Shown here: positions 35,814 through 45,015 of the stretch, one piece after another
Layout of the letters: each line of letters opens with the position of its first letter
Numbering within the stretch: the stretch's first letter is position 1
Assembly (NCBI RefSeq): GCF_029081005.1
Contig: NZ_JAJQTQ010000024.1
Location: forward strand, 1-53,275
DNA from: Halomonas elongata
GTDB taxonomy: Bacteria > Pseudomonadota > Gammaproteobacteria > Pseudomonadales > Halomonadaceae
Direction: 5' to 3'
Length of the DNA stretch: 53,275 bases
Made by a program: the position numbers and the translations under genes
Notes under the pieces: generated by a model
The model's database searches: none
The model's input: only the letters and a program-made list of their open reading frames with translations
What the model was told of the DNA's origin: nothing

Positions 35814-38800
35814 ATGAAAGTATTGCACATTGTTTGCCTGTTGATGGTCCTGGTCGGCTCGACGGCCTGGGCGGTCGAGCCACCGACCCGCGAGACGATC
35901 GAGCAGCGCCTGGACGAATTGCGTCCGTCCGAGGGCCAGGAGCCCGATGCAGCCACTCAGGAAAAGATCGATATCCTGCAGGCGGCACTCGATGATCTGG
36001 CGGCGAAGAAAACCGCCGAGACGCGGCTCGAGGATCTCGAGGCGCGAGTGGAACGTGCACCCGCTGAACTCAGGGAATTGCAGCAGGCCCTGTCGGAGAA
36101 CCAGGACGAGGCACCCACGGCCTCCCTGGAAGCGTTGGAGTCGCTGGAGCTGGGGACGCTGGAGGAGCGTCTGGAGGAGGCTGCCGAGGCGTTGCGTCGC
36201 GATCAGGATCGTCTATCGGAAATCGAGACGCGCCTGCTCGGCACCCAGACATTGCCCGAACGCGCCCAGCAGGGCATTTCCGACGCGACCCAGACCGTGG
36301 AGGAGAGCCGCCGTACGCTCGAGGACCTGGCGGCCCGCGACGTCGACGCAAGCGACCCACGCCATATTCGGGCTCGTGTCCAGCGAGCCCTGGCCGAGCA
36401 GCGCCTGGCGTTGCATCAGCGGGAACTGGCGACCAATTCCCGGTTGCGGGAACTGGCACAGCAGCGTCGCGACTTGCTCGAGCGTCGCGTGACCAGCCAG
36501 GAGGCCCAGGTATTGACCCTGCGGCGGCTGATCGACCAGCGCCGCAGGGAGCGCTCCGAGCAGGCCATCGCCGAGGCCGTGCAGGACGAGCCCGATGACG
36601 TGGCGAGCCATCCGTTGGTCAGCGAGGCTCAGCGCGTCAATCGAGACATGAGTCTGGAGCTGTTGCGCATCACCAGTCGTGCCAACGAGCTGGTGCGGCA
36701 GGGGCTCGAGGCACGGCGGCAGCTCGACCAGGTACGTCAGCTCCAGCGGGGCATGGATGAGCACGTGGAAGCGATTCGCGGCAGTACCCTGCTGTCACAG
36801 ATCCTGCGCGAACAGCGCCAGGCCTTGCCCAAGGTCGAGGTGCGAGGCGGGTTGAAGGACGAGATCGCCGACTGGCGACTACGCCAGTTCGAGCTGGATC
36901 GGCAGCGCGAGTCGCTCAAGAATGCCGAAGCGCTGGCGCGGGAACGGATGGAGAATGCGACGGGCGACGAGGTGTCGACGGCATTGGTCGCGCCGTTGTC
37001 CCAGTTGTTTCGCGCGCGCCGCGATCTAATGGATCAGCTCGAGCCGACCTATGGCGAGATGCTCAGCGCGGCCATCGAGCTGCAGCTCCATCAGCAACAA
37101 TTGCTGTCCACCAGCCGTTCGCTGCGCGACACCATCGACAAGCAACTGTTCTGGGTGGCCAATGCGCGCCCTCTGGATCTTGCCTGGTTGCTCAAGCTGC
37201 CGGATCACCTGATGACCGAGTGGCGGGAAGGCGAATGGCGTCATGTCTTGCCGAATCGCTGGACGATGCCAGATGCCGGGGCATTGCTGGCCGTACCGCT
37301 GCTGCTGCTGGCGGCAGGGCTGCTGATGCTCAGGCAGCACCTCAAGCGCCGACTGCTGCGCCTGCACGATGAGATCGGCCATCTGCGGCGTGACAGCCAG
37401 GCCCATACCCCCAAGGCGGTGTTGTTCAATGCCCTGTTGGCGATCCCCTTGCCTTTGACCCTGGCGAGTATCGGCGTGGTGCTGGTGATGGGAGGGCAGG
37501 GAGTCGCTCCGGACATCGGTGGGTCGCTGGCGCAGGTCGCCCTGGCCTGGGCGGTGGTGGCCTGGGCGCGCCGCTTGCTGGTCGCCGACGGCGTCGCCGT
37601 TCGCCAGTTCTACTGGCCGCCGGCCTATGTGGCGAGGCTGCGCTACTGGTCGTTCTGGTTGCTCGCGGCGATGATTCCGGTTCTGCTGGTTGCGCCCCCC
37701 GCCCGCGATGCCGGCATCAACCTCAACCACCGTCCCCTGGCCATGGCCGTGCTGCTGGCAGGGTTTGCGGGGATGAGCCTGTCGCTGGCCAAGCTGATCA
37801 TGGCCCATACGCCTTTCTTCGGCGTCAAGTTCTTTCGACTGGTACTCGGGTTGGCGATGGCGGCGGTGCCACTGCTGCTGGGGGGGCTGGTGGTGTCCGG
37901 CTATGCCTATACGGCCTTGAGCCTGGTCAGCCGGTTCGTGATCACCCTGTACGTGCTGGGTGTCTGGATTCTCGTCGAGGCGGCGGTGGTGCGTGGCCTG
38001 GCCGTGGCTGCCCGTCGCCTGGCCTATCGTCGTGCCCTGGCGCGTCGACGCGCCCTGCAGGAGCATGAGGGCGAGAGCGGGCTGGATGTCGTCGAGGAGC
38101 CGCCACTGGACATGCAGCAGGTCAACCAGCAGTCCTTGCGCCTGGCCAAGCTGGCGTTGTTGATCGGCTTCCTGGCCGTGCTCTACCTGGTCTGGGCCGA
38201 TCTGCTTACCGTGTTCGGTTACCTGGAACAGGTCATGCTGCTGGGTGGCGAGGGCCAGCAGGGGGCCGAGCTGGTGGGCGGCGCGGTGTCGGTGGCCGAT
38301 ACCATCGTGGCCTTGCTGACCATTGCCTTGACCCTGATGCTGGCGCGTAACCTGCCCGGACTGCTCGAGGTGATGGTGCTGTCGCGACTGGAGCTCAAGC
38401 AGGGCAGTGCCTACGCCATCAGCTCGCTGCTCTCCTACACCATCGTCGGCACCGGCGTGGTCATGGCGCTGGGAACGCTGGGCGTCTCCTGGGGCAAGCT
38501 TCAGTGGCTGGTGGCGGCGCTGGGCGTCGGGCTGGGCTTCGGGCTGCAGGAGATCTTCGCCAATTTCATCTCGGGGTTGATCATCCTCTTCGAGCGCCCG
38601 GTGCGCATCGGCGACACCATCACGCTCGGTCATTTGACCGGCACGGTGAGCCGTATCCGCATCCGAGCGACCACGGTCACCGATTTCGATCGCAAGGAAA
38701 TCATCATTCCCAACAAGACATTCGTCACCGACCAGCTCATCAACTGGTCGTTGTCGGATAACATCACGCGGGTGATCCTGACCTACGGGGTGGAACTCGG

Positions 38801-39191
38801 CTCCGATCATCGCCTGGTACAGCGCCTGTTGCAGCAGGCCGCCGACGAGAACGAGCGAGTGCTGCACGATCCGCCGCCGGAAATCTTCTTCATGCGCTAC
38901 AGCGAGAATGCCATGGAGTACGAGCTGCGCATCTACGTCAACAGTCTCGGCGATCGGCTATACGCTACCGACGAACTCAACGGGCGGGTCGGCGAGCTGT
39001 TGGCCGCGCACGACTTGAGCATTGCCTTCAACCAGATGGACGTCTGGCTGCACCGTCGCGACGGGGCTCGTACCAAGCTGCCGTCCCGGTCGTCCTCGCC
39101 GTCTTCGGGGAGCGAAGCGCCACGTCATCCGCCACCCGGCGCGGCGGGGGATCCCGGTGATGTGGATGGTGGCGGCGATGGTGGGCGTTAA
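35814..39191 (+). CDS. mscK: Large mechanosensitive channel, MscK/KefA family
   Basis: A 1125-residue protein, the size of E. coli MscK (1120). Signal peptide (MKVLHIVCLLMVLVGSTAWA), then a ~450-residue periplasmic, coiled-coil-rich domain (LEDLEARVERAPAELRELQQ), about 11 membrane segments, and the MscS-type channel domain: VAALGVGLGFGLQEIFANFI pore helix, GLIILFERPVRIGDTITLG, and IIIPNKTFVTDQLINWSLS in the beta domain. The hydrophilic tail is Pro/Ser/Gly-rich. It releases solutes upon hypo-osmotic shock, important for a halophile. The start at 35814 is preferred over the longer frame because of the signal peptide. Confidence 0.93.
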   Translation: MKVLHIVCLLMVLVGSTAWAVEPPTRETIEQRLDELRPSEGQEPDAATQEKIDILQAALDDLAAKKTAETRLEDLEARVERAPAELRELQQALSENQDEAPTASLEALESLELGTLEERLEEAAEALRRDQDRLSEIETRLLGTQTLPERAQQGISDATQTVEESRRTLEDLAARDVDASDPRHIRARVQRALAEQRLALHQRELATNSRLRELAQQRRDLLERRVTSQEAQVLTLRRLIDQRRRERSEQAIAEAVQDEPDDVASHPLVSEAQRVNRDMSLELLRITSRANELVRQGLEARRQLDQVRQLQRGMDEHVEAIRGSTLLSQILREQRQALPKVEVRGGLKDEIADWRLRQFELDRQRESLKNAEALARERMENATGDEVSTALVAPLSQLFRARRDLMDQLEPTYGEMLSAAIELQLHQQQLLSTSRSLRDTIDKQLFWVANARPLDLAWLLKLPDHLMTEWREGEWRHVLPNRWTMPDAGALLAVPLLLLAAGLLMLRQHLKRRLLRLHDEIGHLRRDSQAHTPKAVLFNALLAIPLPLTLASIGVVLVMGGQGVAPDIGGSLAQVALAWAVVAWARRLLVADGVAVRQFYWPPAYVARLRYWSFWLLAAMIPVLLVAPPARDAGINLNHRPLAMAVLLAGFAGMSLSLAKLIMAHTPFFGVKFFRLVLGLAMAAVPLLLGGLVVSGYAYTALSLVSRFVITLYVLGVWILVEAAVVRGLAVAARRLAYRRALARRRALQEHEGESGLDVVEEPPLDMQQVNQQSLRLAKLALLIGFLAVLYLVWADLLTVFGYLEQVMLLGGEGQQGAELVGGAVSVADTIVALLTIALTLMLARNLPGLLEVMVLSRLELKQGSAYAISSLLSYTIVGTGVVMALGTLGVSWGKLQWLVAALGVGLGFGLQEIFANFISGLIILFERPVRIGDTITLGHLTGTVSRIRIRATTVTDFDRKEIIIPNKTFVTDQLINWSLSDNITRVILTYGVELGSDHRLVQRLLQQAADENERVLHDPPPEIFFMRYSENAMEYELRIYVNSLGDRLYATDELNGRVGELLAAHDLSIAFNQMDVWLHRRDGARTKLPSRSSSPSSGSEAPRHPPPGAAGDPGDVDGGGDGGR

Positions 39192-39195
39192 GAGG

Positions 39196-39265
39196 GTGGT
39201 GACAAACGCCGCTTTTTCGGCTGATTTCGCCTGGCCTGGCGGTCGCTCGTGACGTTTGTAAACAC
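39196..39265. repeat. Short copy of the intergenic palindromic repeat (70 bp)
   Basis: The outer arms GTGGTGACAAACG and CGTTTGTAAACAC are complementary at 11 of 13 positions. The interior carries GATTTCGCC and GCGGTCGCTCGTGA, resembling the right half of copy A. It fills the gap between the convergent mscK and tlyA genes and may act as a bidirectional terminator. Confidence 0.5.
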
Positions 39266-39278
39266 TCTCTTGGGTGTC

Positions 39279-40034
39279 TCAGCGTCGTCGAGCGTACAGG
39301 AGAAACTCGCGGTTGCCGTCGCCGCCGCGAATCGGACTTTCGCGCCAGTGGTGAATCGCGAAACCGGTGGTCTCGCAGGCGGCACGCAACTTCGCTTCCA
39401 CGTCGGCGTAGCGGTGCGGTTCGGTGACCAGCCCCTGAGCGTTGACCCCTTCGGGGCCGACTTCGAACTGTGGCTTGACCAGTGACAGCAGTTCGCTGCC
39501 CGCGGGCAGGATGGCAGCCAGTTCGGGCAGGATCAGGGTCTGAGAGATAAAGGCAACGTCCATGACGGCGACGTCCACAGGATGCGAGCGCAGCGCCTCG
39601 AGCAGCCGGGCGTCGTCGCGCATGGCCCGGGCATTCAGGCCTTCCAGGCAGAGGACGCGATCATCTTCGCGCAAGCGGTCATCGAGCTGGCCGCGGCCTA
39701 CCTCCACGCCTACCACGTGGCGAGCGCCGTGGCGCAATGCGCAGTCCGTGAAGCCGCCGGTGGACTGGCCCACGTCGAGGATGCCCCGGCCGCTCAGGGG
39801 GAGCGACAGGGTCTCCAGCAGGGCTTCGAGCTTGAGGCCGGCCCTGGACACATAGCGTTCTTCGGGATCTTCATCGACCATCAGCTCCACCGTCTCGGCG
39901 AGTTTTTCGCCGGGGCGCCTCAGGACCTTGCCGTCGTCTGTCCGACGTACCCGACCATGACGAATCAGTCGCTGGGCGCGGGTGCGTGAGCGGGCCAGGC
40001 CCTGGCCGAGCAGGAGTTGATCGAGGCGTGGCAT
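39279..40034 (-). CDS. tlyA: TlyA-family rRNA 2'-O-methyltransferase (S4 plus FtsJ fold)
   Basis: A 251-residue protein. The N-terminal S4 RNA-binding domain (MPRLDQLLLGQGLARSRTRA) is followed by YVSRAGLKLEALLE and the SAM-binding GRGILDVGQSTGGFTDCAL (about 82-100), VAVMDVAFISQTLILP (about 152-167), SLVKPQFEVG (catalytic Lys, about 183-192) and a C-terminal REFLLYARR. TlyA in mycobacteria 2'-O-methylates 16S C1409 and 23S C1920, giving capreomycin sensitivity. Older annotations call the family hemolysin A. Confidence 0.92.
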   Translation of the reverse strand: MPRLDQLLLGQGLARSRTRAQRLIRHGRVRRTDDGKVLRRPGEKLAETVELMVDEDPEERYVSRAGLKLEALLETLSLPLSGRGILDVGQSTGGFTDCALRHGARHVVGVEVGRGQLDDRLREDDRVLCLEGLNARAMRDDARLLEALRSHPVDVAVMDVAFISQTLILPELAAILPAGSELLSLVKPQFEVGPEGVNAQGLVTEPHRYADVEAKLRAACETTGFAIHHWRESPIRGGDGNREFLLYARRR

Positions 40035-40083
40035 GATGAGCGGTTCCGGCAGCGAAAAGCGCCATTATGTCATAACGAATGAT

Positions 40084-40119
40084 GGGGCCGGCGCACCGCG
40101 GATCCGGTGCGCCGGCCCC
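40084..40119 (-). terminator. Strong hairpin terminator after the unknown 681-aa gene
   Basis: GGGGCCGGCGCACC (40084-40097) pairs perfectly with GGTGCGCCGGCCCC (40106-40119), a 14-bp GC-rich stem with an 8-nt loop. It lies 8 bp beyond the stop codon of the minus-strand gene; on that strand it is followed by ATCATTCGTTATGA, only weakly T-rich. Confidence 0.6.
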
Positions 40120-40126
40120 GTGGGTA

Positions 40127-42172
40127 TCAGGAACGCGGAGGGGCGCCCCTGGAGGCTTGCAGCCCTGCCGGCGGAAGGCGATCGGCTCCCCAGCTGCGCT
40201 CGATAAAGCCGATGACGCGGTCGAGCTCCTCCTGGGGTACCTCGGCCAGTTCGCCGCGTTCCAGTGGGTCGTGGTGGAAGATGTAGAGACGGGAAGCGAA
40301 CTGGTCGAAGGGCAGCGAGGCTTCGCCGAAGCGCTCGCCCCGACCGGCGGTGCTGACCGTGACGCCATCGCCCCAGTTCTGTCCGCTGTCGTTGTTGGGG
40401 TTGTAGAAGTAGACGCGGGTGATGCCCTCGGGATCGATCCCGGCGCGCAGGATCGTGATGGCGTGCCAGCCGATGAACCGGGCGGCGCTGTCGGTCACGG
40501 CGATGCCCGCCGGCTGAGGGTGGATCAATGGCTGGTTGCCGTTGTAGTCGGGATGGTAGCTGGCATAGAAATGGCGCAGGAAGGTGTCCAGTTCGCTCAG
40601 CTGGCCGCTGGCCACATCGACGTTGATGCGAAAGCCGCGTCCCGACCACCAACCGTGAAACTCGGGGTTGACCCAACGGTGCGGATCGCCTTCCCGGCCG
40701 ATGCAACGACGGCCCATTTCGGCATAGATCCGGTCCAGGTGGGGCACCACGATCAATGAGACCGGGTCGAGATCCATGGGCAATTCGTTGGCCACGCCTG
40801 ACAGGCTCGCCATTGACGAGATCGGCTGGCCCTCGAAGTGCATGATGATCTCGTCGTCCCGGGCCGCCCAGGCGACCATCTGCAGCAGATAGTCGGGATC
40901 GTTGTAGGCCCACATCGACAAGGCTCGCGCCGATTGGCAGGTCGGATTGTTGCCCTGGCCGATTCCCAGCGGCAGTCCCAGCATGCAGAGCACGCCTTCC
41001 AGCAGCCTGGCACGGGGCGGAACGCTCTCGCCGTAGGCCAGGTTGAGGCGCAAGCGGGACCACTCCGATATCACCAGGCCAAGCTGGCGCCACATGGCCG
41101 GTGCCACCGGCGGCTGATAGAGAATGCCACGTTCGAGCAGCAGTGCCAGGCCATAGGCCGCCTGGGCCGTTTCCGGCAGGATGGCATCACGGATCAGGGC
41201 GCGTACCAGTTCCCGGTAGCACAGCAGACCATCACGTCCCGTGGCGGAGAGACCCAGTGCCTCGGCAAGCAGATGATCGCTGTGATCGGTGAGGTGCAGC
41301 AGCAGCACGGGATGATAGGGCGATACCAGGCCCGTGTCGTGCATGGCCCGTGCGAAGCCCGTGGCCTCCGCCTGCAGGGCGGTCGCATCCATGCTTTCCA
41401 GGCGCTCGCGATAGATATCGACGCCGGGATCCTCTCGACAGGCCTGGGTCGGGCCGAACAGCGAGCTGACGAGGCGGTCGGCCCCTTGCCCGCTGGCGCC
41501 CAGGTCGATGGCCGGATCGGCCTGACAGATCGCGATCTGCGTGATCATGCGCTTGACCGGCTCGACCTGGATCGGTCGCTGATTGAGGATGCGCCAGATC
41601 TCGTCGATCAACTGGTCGATGATGTATTCATAGCCGATGCGCGTGGCCAGATGCTGGAACAGCTGGCGAGGCAGGTTGACCAGCCGCCCTTGGGTGGCCC
41701 GCTCCGCTTCGGTGGGGGCACCGAACAGCAACGAGAGGTTCAAGGCCATGACCTGGGTCATGTAATGGTGCGCCTGCTCGGTGGAGATCAGCGGATGGCG
41801 TGTCTCGCCCTTGGCGACGGGCAGCAGGCGCAGCTCGCTCAGGGCCTCGATCACGACGGTGTTCGGGTCGGGACTATGCAGCGCCTGAACGGTCAACGAG
41901 GGCAGCAGAAATTGGGGCGTTTCCCAGTCGGAGCCTTGGAAGATGCCCGCGATCTCCATTTCCGCGGCCCGGGATTCCACTGCCGCGCATCCGCCGTCCT
42001 GCAGCATGGCCCGACGAGCCGTGTCCAGCACCTGGGGTAACTTGCCGGGCTTGGCAAAGGCCGGTGCCTCGGCCAACTGGCGGATGGCGGTATCCAGCCT
42101 GGTCAGCAGGGCGGCGAGCCTGCCGTCGTCGGACGACTCGCCGTTCTGGGGGTGGTTCGATTGCGTCGTCAC
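40127..42172 (-). CDS. Uncharacterised protein with candidate Cys-His-Asn active site
   Basis: A 681-residue soluble protein with no signal peptide or membrane helix. I do not recognise the family. The first ~380 residues look helical. The C-terminal third has the features of a papain-fold/transglutaminase-like hydrolase: C412 in GQGNNPTCQSARALSMWA, H570 in FIGWHAITILR, and N591 in VYFYNPNNDSGQNWGDGV, in the usual Cys-His-Asn order with the Cys at a helix start and the His/Asn on strands. It lies 39 bp after an ATP-grasp gene on the same strand, so the two almost certainly form an operon. A peptide- or amide-modifying role is inferred only from these motifs. Confidence 0.7.
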   Translation of the reverse strand: MTTQSNHPQNGESSDDGRLAALLTRLDTAIRQLAEAPAFAKPGKLPQVLDTARRAMLQDGGCAAVESRAAEMEIAGIFQGSDWETPQFLLPSLTVQALHSPDPNTVVIEALSELRLLPVAKGETRHPLISTEQAHHYMTQVMALNLSLLFGAPTEAERATQGRLVNLPRQLFQHLATRIGYEYIIDQLIDEIWRILNQRPIQVEPVKRMITQIAICQADPAIDLGASGQGADRLVSSLFGPTQACREDPGVDIYRERLESMDATALQAEATGFARAMHDTGLVSPYHPVLLLHLTDHSDHLLAEALGLSATGRDGLLCYRELVRALIRDAILPETAQAAYGLALLLERGILYQPPVAPAMWRQLGLVISEWSRLRLNLAYGESVPPRARLLEGVLCMLGLPLGIGQGNNPTCQSARALSMWAYNDPDYLLQMVAWAARDDEIIMHFEGQPISSMASLSGVANELPMDLDPVSLIVVPHLDRIYAEMGRRCIGREGDPHRWVNPEFHGWWSGRGFRINVDVASGQLSELDTFLRHFYASYHPDYNGNQPLIHPQPAGIAVTDSAARFIGWHAITILRAGIDPEGITRVYFYNPNNDSGQNWGDGVTVSTAGRGERFGEASLPFDQFASRLYIFHHDPLERGELAEVPQEELDRVIGFIERSWGADRLPPAGLQASRGAPPRS

Positions 42173-42211
42173 GCGGACTCCCGATCATCACTTTTCGTCA
42201 TGACGCCCCGT

Positions 42212-43435
42212 TCAGACATAGAAATCAAGTTCTTCCAGCGTCTTGAGCAGGTCGCGCAGGCGATGGGGATCGTCGCCCTTGAAGTAGGTCAGGCCCCAGT
42301 GAGTCCCGAAGGCAGTACGCTTGGTGACGGTTTCCTGCAAGGGGGGCGTGAGTTCGTGAGATTCGAAGTAGGGGTGATCTTCCACTTCCTCGGGAATTTC
42401 CAGGCGACTGACGACGCGCAGGCGCGGATAGACGCCGAAGCAGCCGGCGTAACCGTCGGCATCGACGACTTCCTTCGGGAAGAAGGCGGCGACTTCCTCG
42501 GGGGTGGCCCTGGGATCGAAGACCAGCATGCTGGCCTGGTAGGCGTTGAAGCCGTAGACACGCTCGAGGAGCTCGAAGACCTTGAAGCCGGGCGGGCGAT
42601 AGGCGACTTCGCCGAAATACATCTCGCCGTCGCTGGTGACGAAGTACTCCGGGTGGATCAGGCCGAACTCGATATCGAAGGTCTTGATCAGTTTCTCGAT
42701 CTGGGCGGTGATCTGCGGACGGTAGCGCTCGAGCTCGGGAGAGGCGGGCACGAACACCGAATAGCCCAGGGTCACGTACTCGGAGATATTGAGAAAGGCG
42801 ATCTTGCCGTTGTGGATCCAGGCCTCTACGGCGAACTCCCAGCCATCCAGGTGGGACTCCATCAGCACCGGGAATTCCTCGTCCGGAATGGTATCGACCT
42901 CGTCGGGGGTGCGAATCACCCGATGGCCCAGGCAGCCGGCCTTGTCGAATGCCTTGAGGTGAATGGGGTCGTTGGGATCGCCGTCGAGCTTGAGCAGCGT
43001 CTGGTTGACCCGCTTGAGAAAGCGAACGACGTCGTCCTTGTCGTGGGCTTCTTCGAAGATGCCGACGCGGATGCCGCCGAGCTGTGCGCGTCGCTTCATC
43101 AGGGCCTTGTCGCGCAGCAACAGCGATTGCCCATAGAGCCGCGGATTGTCGAGCAGCACCGAATTGATGGCACCCGCCCATTCCACCGTTTCCTCGTATA
43201 ACGGGATGGCGACGTCGACGCCCATTTCCTTGAGCGTTTCGGCGATCTCCATGGAGCGGTCGTTCAGGCGCTCGAAGTTCCAGGAAACGTAGGGGAGGTC
43301 GTGCTTCTGGCAATACTCCTCTGCCCAGTCAGGCGCCACGACCACATAGCGGCGGTCGAAGTTCTCGGCGGCCTCGATGGCATTCAGGCTCCAGCCCAGC
43401 AGGGCGATGTAACCCTTGTCGGGGTCTTTCTGCAT
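42212..43435 (-). CDS. ATP-grasp domain protein
   Basis: A 407-residue ATP-grasp enzyme starting MQKDPDKGYIALLGWSLN; AGGTACCTCCTCAG-complement gives GAGGAGGTACC just before the ATG at 43435, a strong ribosome site. The N-terminal pre-ATP-grasp domain reads YIALLGWSLNAIEAAENFDR. ATP-binding region: LLKLDGDPND and FPVLMESHLDGWEFAVEAWI. The metal/ATP acidic cluster is FGLIHPEYFVTSDGEMYFGEVAYRPPG (about 265-290, read as overlapping pieces). ATP-grasp enzymes activate a carboxylate as acyl phosphate and join it to an amine or thiol. Substrate unknown. First gene of the two-gene unit with the Cys-His-Asn protein. Confidence 0.87.
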   Translation of the reverse strand: MQKDPDKGYIALLGWSLNAIEAAENFDRRYVVVAPDWAEEYCQKHDLPYVSWNFERLNDRSMEIAETLKEMGVDVAIPLYEETVEWAGAINSVLLDNPRLYGQSLLLRDKALMKRRAQLGGIRVGIFEEAHDKDDVVRFLKRVNQTLLKLDGDPNDPIHLKAFDKAGCLGHRVIRTPDEVDTIPDEEFPVLMESHLDGWEFAVEAWIHNGKIAFLNISEYVTLGYSVFVPASPELERYRPQITAQIEKLIKTFDIEFGLIHPEYFVTSDGEMYFGEVAYRPPGFKVFELLERVYGFNAYQASMLVFDPRATPEEVAAFFPKEVVDADGYAGCFGVYPRLRVVSRLEIPEEVEDHPYFESHELTPPLQETVTKRTAFGTHWGLTYFKGDDPHRLRDLLKTLEELDFYV

Positions 43436-43569
43436 AGGTACCTCCTCAGGGTAAACGACGACGTGCCGGCACTCGGATGACCGCACGCTCATGGTGTTCA
43501 GCATAGCCGAGTTCCATGGTGGCCGGGCGTATCCGGCGTCAACGGTACCCCCCGTTCGGTCGTCGAGGC

Positions 43570-43598
43570 TTGCTCGGGGCCATCACGCTTGTTATAGT
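43570..43598 (+). promoter_or_regulatory. Sigma-70-type promoter for 4.5S RNA
   Basis: TTGCTC (43570-43575) and TATAGT (43593-43598) are separated by 17 bp. The predicted start near 43605 would give a leader of roughly 50 nt before the mature RNA; in E. coli RNase P removes a shorter leader. Confidence 0.65.
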
Positions 43599-43658
43599 GC
43601 GCGCCCTCGATAAGCACTTGATCGCACGTCGAGTTCGGCATCAAAACATGTCGTCTGT

Positions 43659-43771
43659 GGTGGCCCCGTCGGTCCTCCCGCAACGCTAGATCGCAAACCC
43701 CGCCAGGCCCGGAAGGGAGCAACGGTAGTGATGGACGCGTGTGCCGGGATGTGGCTGTCGGGGCCGCCTCC
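43659..43771 (+). ncRNA. ffs: 4.5S signal recognition particle RNA
   Basis: The sequence contains the near-invariant SRP RNA blocks: CGGTCCTCCCGCAACGCTA, GCCAGGCCCGGAAGGGAGCA (the GGAA tetraloop hairpin that binds Ffh), and GTGTGCCGGGATGTGGCTG. The ends GGTGGCCCCG and CGGGGCCGCC pair to close a rod of about 113 nt, the same length as E. coli 4.5S (114). It directs nascent membrane proteins to FtsY and the Sec translocon together with Ffh. Confidence 0.95.
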
Positions 43772-43973
43772 ATTTCGGCCTTGTGTTTCGATGGCCCGAT
43801 GCGGGTTCTCCTTCCGCTCGTTTCTCCTCATCTCCCTGTCTCTGTATTTCCCTGTCGTCAGCGCTCCACCGCGTTTTCTCGATGGCAATCGTCGCTCGCC
43901 TATGGCTCGCTTGATGAAACGAAGCGTCGAGCCGATCATCCAAGGCAGTGGCGAACGCGATAAGGAGGCCAGG

Positions 43974-44684
43974 ATGAACGCCAAGCGCATTCTCGATCAG
44001 TTGATGAAACAAGCTGGCAGCAGCGGCTCCGGGTCGGGCGGTACAGACCTCAAGGGCATGGTCGATAGCCTGTCGTCCCAGTTGGGTGGCGGCAGTGGCC
44101 AGAAGGGCGGCCTGGATCCGAAACAGCTGCTGGGCGGGGGCGCCCTGGGCATGTTGGTCGGCTCCAAGCGGGGGCGCAAGATGGGCGGCAAGGCGCTCAA
44201 GTATGGCGCCATCGCCGGTGTCGGCATGCTGGCCTGGAAGGCCTGGCAGAATTCCCGAGGTAATACCGGCAGCAGTGTCGAAGGCGAAGAAACGCGAGAG
44301 GGTCGGCCCATGGATCACCTCGAAGGCAACCAGCAGGAACAACGTAGCCTCGAACTGCTCCAGGCGATGATCATGGCGGCCCGCGCCGATGGCCATATCG
44401 ACGAACGAGAACGCGCCTTGCTCGCCGAGCAGATCGACGAGATGGGCGCCGATGACGAGCTGCATGACTGGGTGGAGCGTCAGCTCAAGGCGCCGCTCGA
44501 TGCGCTGGCCCTGGCCCGTCAGGCAGACTCTCCCCAGGCGGCTCGGGAGATGTACCTGGTCAGCGTCGCGGTGATCGACGACGACAACCCCATGGAGCGC
44601 GCCTGGCTCGACCAACTGGCATCCGCGCTGGGGCTCGATGATTCGCTCAAGCGCGAGCTGGAGCAGCAGGCGGTATCTTCCTGA
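43974..44684 (+). CDS. DUF533/TerB-like (YebE-type) protein
   Basis: A 236-residue protein. The glycine/serine-rich front (MNAKRILDQLMKQAGSSGSG) leads to a hydrophobic stretch ALKYGAIAGVGMLAWKAW (about 71-88), typical of the YebE/DUF533 family, and then a TerB-like helical domain with AARADGHIDERERALLAEQ (acidic metal-binding type). AAGGAGG precedes the ATG at 43974. Function is unknown; YebE in E. coli is envelope-stress induced. It follows the 4.5S RNA on the same strand. Confidence 0.82.
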   Translation: MNAKRILDQLMKQAGSSGSGSGGTDLKGMVDSLSSQLGGGSGQKGGLDPKQLLGGGALGMLVGSKRGRKMGGKALKYGAIAGVGMLAWKAWQNSRGNTGSSVEGEETREGRPMDHLEGNQQEQRSLELLQAMIMAARADGHIDERERALLAEQIDEMGADDELHDWVERQLKAPLDALALARQADSPQAAREMYLVSVAVIDDDNPMERAWLDQLASALGLDDSLKRELEQQAVSS

Positions 44685-44706
44685 AATGCCTGTTCCTGGA
44701 TGCTAC

Positions 44707-44967
44707 GCTTTGTCTGAAAACTGGCTGCGCTTGCTCACCCAGCGTTAAAAATCGACTCAAAATACTCATTTAAACGGCGTAAACTCCGTCTTCTGACTCG
44801 TGACATCCCTGTCACTCGCTCTCCGAGCAGCGGAGCGGCCCAAATCGTCCATCCTGACGATTTGTCGTCGATTTTTGCCTTGTGACCCACATGGATGTGG
44901 GAAATGCGCTGGCCCGCCGGGAGCGGGCTTAGCCCTGACTATCGCTCGCCGACTTTTCAGACAAAGC
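44707..44967. repeat. Expanded intergenic nested palindrome, copy B (261 bp)
   Basis: The outer arms GCTTTGTCTGAAAA (44707-44720) and TTTTCAGACAAAGC (44954-44967) are perfect complements. A second pair AAAAATCGAC (44747-44756) / GTCGATTTTT (44867-44876) mirrors the second pair of copy A with a different sequence, and CTCATTTA...GTAAACT is shared with A. An extra ~110 bp adds further hairpins: GTGACA/TGTCAC-like, GCTC/GAGC, AAATCGTC/GACGATTT, CCCACAT/ATGTGGG, CCCGC/GCGGG. It fills the 331-bp gap between the DUF533 gene and the amidohydrolase gene. No protein gene is evident within it. Confidence 0.75.
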
Positions 44968-45015
44968 TTGGATCCGGCGATATCCTGTCAGGCTTCCGAG
45001 ATGCCCAAGGATCCG

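Noticed and set aside
37026..38867. Long minus-strand reading frame (613 codons) inside mscK
   Set aside because: Gln/His-rich antisense shadow of a clearly real channel gene.
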